A stretch of 64,000 nt of DNA from Deinococcus sp. YIM 77859. Its GTDB lineage: Bacteria > Deinococcota > Deinococci > Deinococcales > Deinococcaceae. The stretch spans positions 953,501-1,017,500 of the forward strand of contig NZ_JQNI01000002.1 in NCBI RefSeq assembly GCF_000745175.1, in the 5' to 3' direction. Made by a program: the position numbers and the translations under genes. The notes below the pieces were generated by a model that saw only the letters and a list, made by a program, of their open reading frames with translations, was not told the DNA's origin and did no database searches. Positions 60,184 through 64,000 of this stretch are shown here, piece after piece (the first letter of the stretch is position 1; each line of letters starts with the position of its first letter).

Positions 60184-61058
60184 GGCTCCAGCCCCCGCGC
60201 GAGCAGGTACACCAGCGGCACGCCCGCCACCGTCCCCACCAGCCAGGGCGTCACGATGCTCAGGAGGTAGAGCCGCGCGGCCCGTACCGGCGTAGGACGC
60301 AGAAGCAGCGCGAGCGCCATTCCCCCGCACACCAGCCACAGGGCGGCGGCGGTGAGGCGGCTGACCGGCCACAACAGCCCCCCGGCGAGCCCGAACCATA
60401 TGAGCGCGTAGAGGGCTGTGCCGCGCGCACCCAGGGTGGTGGCAACGGTCCGCGTTCCCGCACAGCGGTCAGCGGGGATATCCTGTACGGCATCAAAGGC
60501 GTGCTTGCCCACCGCATAGGCCATCAGCGCGGCGAGGGGCAGCTCGGGCAGCGGCCGCCCCAGCACAAGCGCCGGGAGCGCGAGCGGCAGCGCATAGGCC
60601 ACGTTGCTGAAGCCGTCGAGAAAGGGGCGGCCCTTGAGCCGCAGCGGAAGCAGGCTGTAGGCCGTAAAAAGCCCGGCTGTAAGCAGCAGCAGCGCCCAAG
60701 CCGCGGGGGGCAGCAGCAGCGCCAGCGCAAGCAGAAAGGGCGCGTTCAGGGCCAGGATACCCCTCAGGAGGGGTCTGGCTTCTCCCAGACCCAGCCGCGC
60801 CCCCTGCCAGCCCCCCTTCCGCGAGGAAAGCGCGTCCTCCTCGCGGTCGGCCAGGTCGTTTAGGCCGTAGATCAGCAGGTTAAAGGGAAGCGTGAAGTAC
60901 ACCACCAGCAGCAGCAGGCCGGGGTGCACGGTCCAAAGGTGCCCGGTTAGCCAGAGCCCCATCACCAGCGGTCCAACCGTATTCACCCACAACGCGGGGC
61001 GCGACACAGCGAGCAGCCGGGACAGGGGAAGGGAAGCGGGAAGGGTCAGGCGGCGCAT
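60180..61058 (-). CDS. UbiA-family prenyltransferase
   Basis: The protein has 292 residues with eight or nine transmembrane helices. The first Asp-rich motif is [24 protein letters not shown] (NDxxDxxxD, ~60-83); the second is [18 protein letters not shown] (DxxxD, ~188-205). UbiA enzymes transfer isoprenyl chains to aromatic or carotenoid acceptors. Coupling to a CrtI-like desaturase makes a lycopene-elongase or carotenoid-modifying role more likely than quinone synthesis, but this is inference. The ATG has no ribosome site; a possible leaderless mini-ORF overlaps it. Confidence 0.8.
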   Translation of the reverse strand: MRRLTLPASLPLSRLLAVSRPALWVNTVGPLVMGLWLTGHLWTVHPGLLLLVVYFTLPFNLLIYGLNDLADREEDALSSRKGGWQGARLGLGEARPLLRGILALNAPFLLALALLLPPAAWALLLLTAGLFTAYSLLPLRLKGRPFLDGFSNVAYALPLALPALVLGRPLPELPLAALMAYAVGKHAFDAVQDIPADRCAGTRTVATTLGARGTALYALIWFGLAGGLLWPVSRLTAAALWLVCGGMALALLLRPTPVRAARLYLLSIVTPWLVGTVAGVPLVYLLARGLEP

Positions 61059-61093
61059 GGCGGGGAGACGCGGCAGCAGCGGGGGCCGCGCAC
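61046..61093 (-). CDS. Possible leaderless mini-ORF overlapping the UbiA gene start
   Basis: A GTG seven bases after a TACAAT box opens a 15-codon frame ([15 protein letters not shown]) in a different register from the UbiA gene. It ends in TGA 13 bases inside that gene. Stop-and-restart could deliver ribosomes to the UbiA ATG, which has no Shine-Dalgarno. The alternative is a plain 35-base untranslated leader. Confidence 0.3.
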   Translation of the reverse strand: MRGPRCCRVSPPCAA

Positions 61094-61100
61094 GGGCCGC

Positions 61101-61106
61101 ATTGTA
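61101..61106 (-). promoter_or_regulatory. -10 box for the UbiA-desaturase operon
   Basis: TACAAT on the minus strand lies 42 bases before the UbiA ATG. No -35-like hexamer is seen at 16-18 bases. The box is about 100 bases from the divergent CarH-like regulator gene, so it is a plausible target of that regulator. Confidence 0.5.
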
Positions 61107-61203
61107 GAGGGGCCGGGTGCCGGGGTGCCGGGACAGATGGCAGGGGTCGCCTGGCGAAATACTTACGGTTAAGGCGGCGCGGCTGTGTCCAAATAAGGGT
61201 CAG

Positions 61204-62124
61204 ATGTCCCACCCGGCCACTGATCCCTCCATGGCCACCGCGCTCTTCACGGCGTCCCAGGTGGAGGCTCGGACCGGCATTCCGGCGGCGACCCTGCGGC
61301 AGTGGGAGCGGCGCTACGGGGTTCCCGCGCCCGCCCGGAACACGAGCGGCTACCGTCTCTATTCCCTGCATGACCTGGCGCAGATCGAGGAGATGCAGCG
61401 GTACCTGCGCGCGGGGGTTTCCACAGGCCGAGCGGCGCAGCTTGTCCGCGCCGCTGGCCCTCCGCTGGATCCCACACCCAGCGCACTGGCCACCGCCCTG
61501 TTGGCCGCCTTACTCGCCTCTGACCTGCTGCGGGCCCGAGCTCTGCTGTCTGAGGCCCACGCCCGTCTCAGCGTAGAGGACGTCCTCCTGACGGTGATGT
61601 CGCCCGTGCTCGTCGAGCTGGGCCGGCTGTGGCAGCGCGGGGAGGTGCACATCGCGCAGGTTCATCAGGCGAGCGCCTTTCTACGCTCTAGGATCTCGGC
61701 CCTCCTCGACGTGGCTGGCCTGGGAACCTTCGGGCCACATCTGGTGGCTGCGGGCGCACCCGGCGAGCAGCACGAGATCGGACTGATGATGGTAACGCTG
61801 GTGCTGTGCCGCCGAGGAGCGCGCGTCGAGTACCTAGGTCCGGACCTGCCGCTGGGCGACCTTGCCGCCTACGTGCGGCAGCGGCAGGCAGAGGGCGTGC
61901 TGCTCGCCCTTAACGGGGACTGGGCGCTAGAGGGCGTCGAGACACAAAAGGCCGACCTGCTGGCCCTAGGCGTGCCGGTCTTTTATGGTGGCGCGCTGCT
62001 CAACACCCGCCCCGACCTCGCGGCAGCCCTGGGGGGAATCTACGCAGGACCCGACGCGCTCGCCGCCGCTGACACGGTCATCCTGCGCCTGCGGCGGGAA
62101 TCCCCGTTCGAGGACACACGTTAG
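61204..62124 (+). CDS. CarH/LitR-like B12-dependent, light-responsive MerR regulator
   Basis: From the ATG at 61204 the protein has 306 residues. The MerR helix-turn-helix ([44 protein letters not shown]) is followed by a four-helix B12-cap domain containing [23 protein letters not shown], and a Rossmann B12 domain with [11 protein letters not shown] (the ExHxxG motif with the lower His) and [13 protein letters not shown]. Thermus CarH represses carotenoid genes in the dark with adenosylcobalamin and releases on light. The cap motif W-x9-E-H is W-x9-V-H here. A possible AAGGG precedes the ATG. The adjacent divergent desaturase/UbiA genes are likely targets. Confidence 0.83.
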   Translation: MSHPATDPSMATALFTASQVEARTGIPAATLRQWERRYGVPAPARNTSGYRLYSLHDLAQIEEMQRYLRAGVSTGRAAQLVRAAGPPLDPTPSALATALLAALLASDLLRARALLSEAHARLSVEDVLLTVMSPVLVELGRLWQRGEVHIAQVHQASAFLRSRISALLDVAGLGTFGPHLVAAGAPGEQHEIGLMMVTLVLCRRGARVEYLGPDLPLGDLAAYVRQRQAEGVLLALNGDWALEGVETQKADLLALGVPVFYGGALLNTRPDLAAALGGIYAGPDALAAADTVILRLRRESPFEDTR

Positions 62125-62666
62125 AGGCTCTGCGGCAACTCCTGAAGGTACCTGAGGGGCAGGGTGGTGTTTCCCTGCTTAAAGGCCGCGAGGTACCCGG
62201 CGACGGTGCCGCCCGCACGCTCAACCAGCCGCGCCAAGGCCTGGGCGGTGCCGCCCGAGGCCACGACGTCCTGCACGATGGTGACGCGCTTCCCCCTCAG
62301 CCGGGCGGCGTGCGGACCGTCGAGCCACAACGTCTCGGCCACGCCCAGGGTCATGCTGGGCACGTCCTGAATCAGAGGATCTTGCATGTATGTCCGGCGT
62401 TTCTTGCGCGCGACCACGTAGGGAATGCCGCTGCGGTCACTCAGCTCGTGCGCGAGGGGCAGCGCGTTCGTCACCACGGTCAGCAGCATCTCGGTTCCCC
62501 CGGGAATCAGGGGCAGCAGGGCCTGGGCGGCAGCGTTGGTGAATTCGCTATCCCCGATGAACTCCACCAGGGGCACGCGGCCCACGCTGCCGACGCGCAC
62601 GGTGGGAAGCTCACGGGTCACGTCACCAACGGTGATGCGATGGGCGGACTGTTTCATAGGAGCCAT
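62121..62666 (-). CDS. Purine/adenine-type phosphoribosyltransferase
   Basis: The protein has 181 residues. The PRPP-binding motif is [17 protein letters not shown] (~127-143, acidic pair replaced by QDVVASGGT), with the [20 protein letters not shown] and [13 protein letters not shown] (flexible loop) segments characteristic of APRT-like/PurR-type proteins. It may salvage adenine or act as a regulator; the variant PRPP loop makes the activity uncertain. It overlaps the convergent CarH-like gene by four bases. A TAGGGT box gives leaderless spacing. Confidence 0.78.
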   Translation of the reverse strand: MAPMKQSAHRITVGDVTRELPTVRVGSVGRVPLVEFIGDSEFTNAAAQALLPLIPGGTEMLLTVVTNALPLAHELSDRSGIPYVVARKKRRTYMQDPLIQDVPSMTLGVAETLWLDGPHAARLRGKRVTIVQDVVASGGTAQALARLVERAGGTVAGYLAAFKQGNTTLPLRYLQELPQSL

Positions 62667-62672
62667 TCGTCT

Positions 62673-62678
62673 ACCCTA
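62673..62678 (-). promoter_or_regulatory. Leaderless-type -10 box for the phosphoribosyltransferase gene
   Basis: On the minus strand TAGGGT is followed by six bases (AGACGA) and the ATG at 62666. Confidence 0.58.
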
Positions 62679-62704
62679 ACCGACTGACCCGAACCCGAAC
62701 AGGC

Positions 62705-64000
62705 CTAGTCCGCCGCTTCTGCCTGCGCGTACTGAAGACGGTGCAGCCGCGCGTAGTAGCCGCCCTTTTCCAGCAGTTCGCGGTGGCTCCCCTGTTCCAC
62801 AATCCGGCCCCGGCGCATCACCACGATGCGGTCACAGTGCTCGATGGTGCTCAGGCGGTGCGCGATGATGATGGAGGTGCGCCCCTGCATGACTTTTTCC
62901 AGCGCGTGCTGAATGCGCAGCTCGGTCTCGGTGTCCACATTCGCGGTCGCCTCGTCGAGCACCAGCAGGATGTCGGGGTTCTGAATCAGGGCGCGGGCAA
63001 AGGCGAGAAGCTGCTTCTGGCCCGTCGAGAGGGTCGCGCCGCGCTCGCGAACCTCGGTCTGGTAGCCCTCCGGCAGCGAGAGGATAAAGTCGTGGACGCC
63101 CACGTACCGGCACGCCTCCACCACGCGTTCATGCCCGATGTCGGGGTTCCCCAGCGTCAGGTTGCTCTCGATGGTGCCGGCAAAGAGAAACACGTCCTGA
63201 AGGACGACCCCCACATGCCGTCTCAGGTCATGCTGCGCCAGATCTCGTACGTCGGTGCCGTCAACCTTCACCGCACCCCGTTGCACGTCGTAGAAGCGGC
63301 TGACCAAGGCCGTCACACTGGTCTTGCCCGCGCCAGTCGCGCCGACAAGGGCCACGCTCTCGCCCGGCTGAATGTGCAGGTCGATCCCCCGCAGAATCCA
63401 GCGGTCGTCGCTGTCGGGTGTCTGGGCGGTCACCGCCGGGTCATAGGCAAACCACACCCCCTCAAACTCCACCCGGCCTTGGAAGTTCTCCAGCCGCTTG
63501 GCTCCCGGCTTGTCCGTGATCTCTTCGGGCGTGTCGAGCACCCCAAAGATGCGTTCGCTGCTCGCCATCGCAGCTTGCAGGTTGTTAAATACGTCCGCCA
63601 GGTCCTGAATGGGCTGGAAAAGCTGCTGTGTCCACTGCACAAACGCAAAGAGTGTCCCCACCGTGACCGCGCCGGCCACCCCCGTGCCCACCGCATCCGC
63701 CCCGAGAAGCTGCCGGGCCGCGAAGTACAGCACGAGCGCGACGGCCACCTGCCCCAGCATGGCGACCGTGGGCATAAAGAGGGAAAACCAACGAACGCTG
63801 TTCTCATTGGCCCGCAACAGGTCGCGGTTGGCGTGGTCGAAGTCCAGCGCGGTGCGGGCTTCACGCCCAAAAAGCTGCACCGTCAGCATTCCGGTGATGT
63901 TCTCGTTCAGGCGGGTGTTGACGATGGCCTGTTGCAGCCGGGTGGTGCGAAAGGCGTCACGCAGCCGCGCCCGAAAGAAGTTGGTGGCCACAAACAGCAC
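62705..64000 (-). CDS. ABC exporter, fused permease-ATPase (MsbA/multidrug type), 5' end outside window
   Basis: The frame is open to base 64000, so the N-terminus lies beyond the window. The visible 431 residues contain the second half of the six-helix exporter domain ([24 protein letters not shown] is the coupling-helix region), then a nucleotide-binding domain with Walker [17 protein letters not shown]-loop [15 protein letters not shown], signature [15 protein letters not shown], Walker [14 protein letters not shown] and switch His in [14 protein letters not shown]. It exports lipid or drug-like molecules as a dimer, possibly paired with a second half-transporter outside the window. Confidence 0.9.
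   Translation of the reverse strand: MLFVATNFFRARLRDAFRTTRLQQAIVNTRLNENITGMLTVQLFGREARTALDFDHANRDLLRANENSVRWFSLFMPTVAMLGQVAVALVLYFAARQLLGADAVGTGVAGAVTVGTLFAFVQWTQQLFQPIQDLADVFNNLQAAMASSERIFGVLDTPEEITDKPGAKRLENFQGRVEFEGVWFAYDPAVTAQTPDSDDRWILRGIDLHIQPGESVALVGATGAGKTSVTALVSRFYDVQRGAVKVDGTDVRDLAQHDLRRHVGVVLQDVFLFAGTIESNLTLGNPDIGHERVVEACRYVGVHDFILSLPEGYQTEVRERGATLSTGQKQLLAFARALIQNPDILLVLDEATANVDTETELRIQHALEKVMQGRTSIIIAHRLSTIEHCDRIVVMRRGRIVEQGSHRELLEKGGYYARLHRLQYAQAEAAD

Overview
The window is chromosomal DNA from a Deinococcus-type bacterium. The evidence is the combination of a lysine alpha-aminoadipate pathway of the Thermus/Deinococcus kind (homoisocitrate dehydrogenase, LysJ-like aminotransferase), an RqkA-type Ser/Thr kinase with a PQQ-like beta-propeller, a NurA-HerA pair, a bacilliredoxin, a BamA-type outer-membrane protein and high GC throughout. 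The species cannot be fixed from the sequence alone. I see no tRNA, rRNA, CRISPR array, prophage or insertion sequence; the region reads as core genome with one AT-richer gene (about 42.1-43.0 kb).

Layout. 0-3.9 kb: two DUF2382 stress-type proteins, a split MnmD/MnmC2-like tRNA-modification pair and homoisocitrate dehydrogenase. 3.9-7.6 kb: a two-gene membrane operon, MraY, a methyltransferase and a two-domain bacilliredoxin. 7.9-10.8 kb: an unfamiliar three-gene set ending in a receptor that stops after its HAMP domain. 10.9-14.2 kb (minus): DegV, ComM and an unknown protein. 14.5-16.9 kb (minus): TatA and the RqkA-like kinase. 17-22.9 kb: M28 peptidase, FAD oxidoreductase, RarA, PyrF and a DUF1028 protein. 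22.9-30.3 kb: a sulfur-assimilation region with an Rrf2 regulator, sulfite reductase, APS kinase, APS/PAPS reductase, ATP sulfurylase and a sulfonate-type ABC importer. 30.3-36.8 kb (minus): MATE transporter, LysJ, HerA, NurA and a Crp/Fnr regulator. 36.9-45.6 kb: histone-deacetylase-like protein, PfkB kinase, HD-GYP protein, PanD, RqcH, MerR-GyrI regulator and BamA. 45.8-50.3 kb: YggS-DivIVA preceded by two mini-ORFs, a potassium channel, a cytochrome P450 and a TPR-like protein. 50.4-53.6 kb: small HTH protein, DUF554, two small secreted or membrane proteins and a DUF4384/LGFP surface protein. 53.8-58.8 kb: carboxynorspermidine decarboxylase, ComB-Rpe and methylmalonyl-CoA mutase. 58.8-62.1 kb: a CrtI-like desaturase and a UbiA prenyltransferase, divergent from a CarH/LitR-like B12 photoreceptor-repressor, which suggests light-controlled carotenoid or isoprenoid modification. 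62.1-64 kb: a phosphoribosyltransferase and a truncated ABC exporter.

A recurring architectural signal is a -10 hexamer of the form TANNNT (or CANNNT) placed 6-8 bases before the start codon with no Shine-Dalgarno sequence, in more than twenty genes. This is what leaderless transcription would look like, and it is known to be common in Deinococcus deserti. I used it to choose several starts. In three cases an upstream in-frame ATG overlaps the -10 box and is therefore unlikely to be used. Operons are otherwise tight, with many ATGA/GTGA overlaps.

The findings I consider most worth a second look are the three-gene headless-receptor cluster, the leaderless mini-ORF chain before yggS-divIVA, the light/B12 module with an altered photoreceptor motif, the bacilliredoxin with a colicin-immunity-like half, and a 16-base motif shared by the two sulfur operons.
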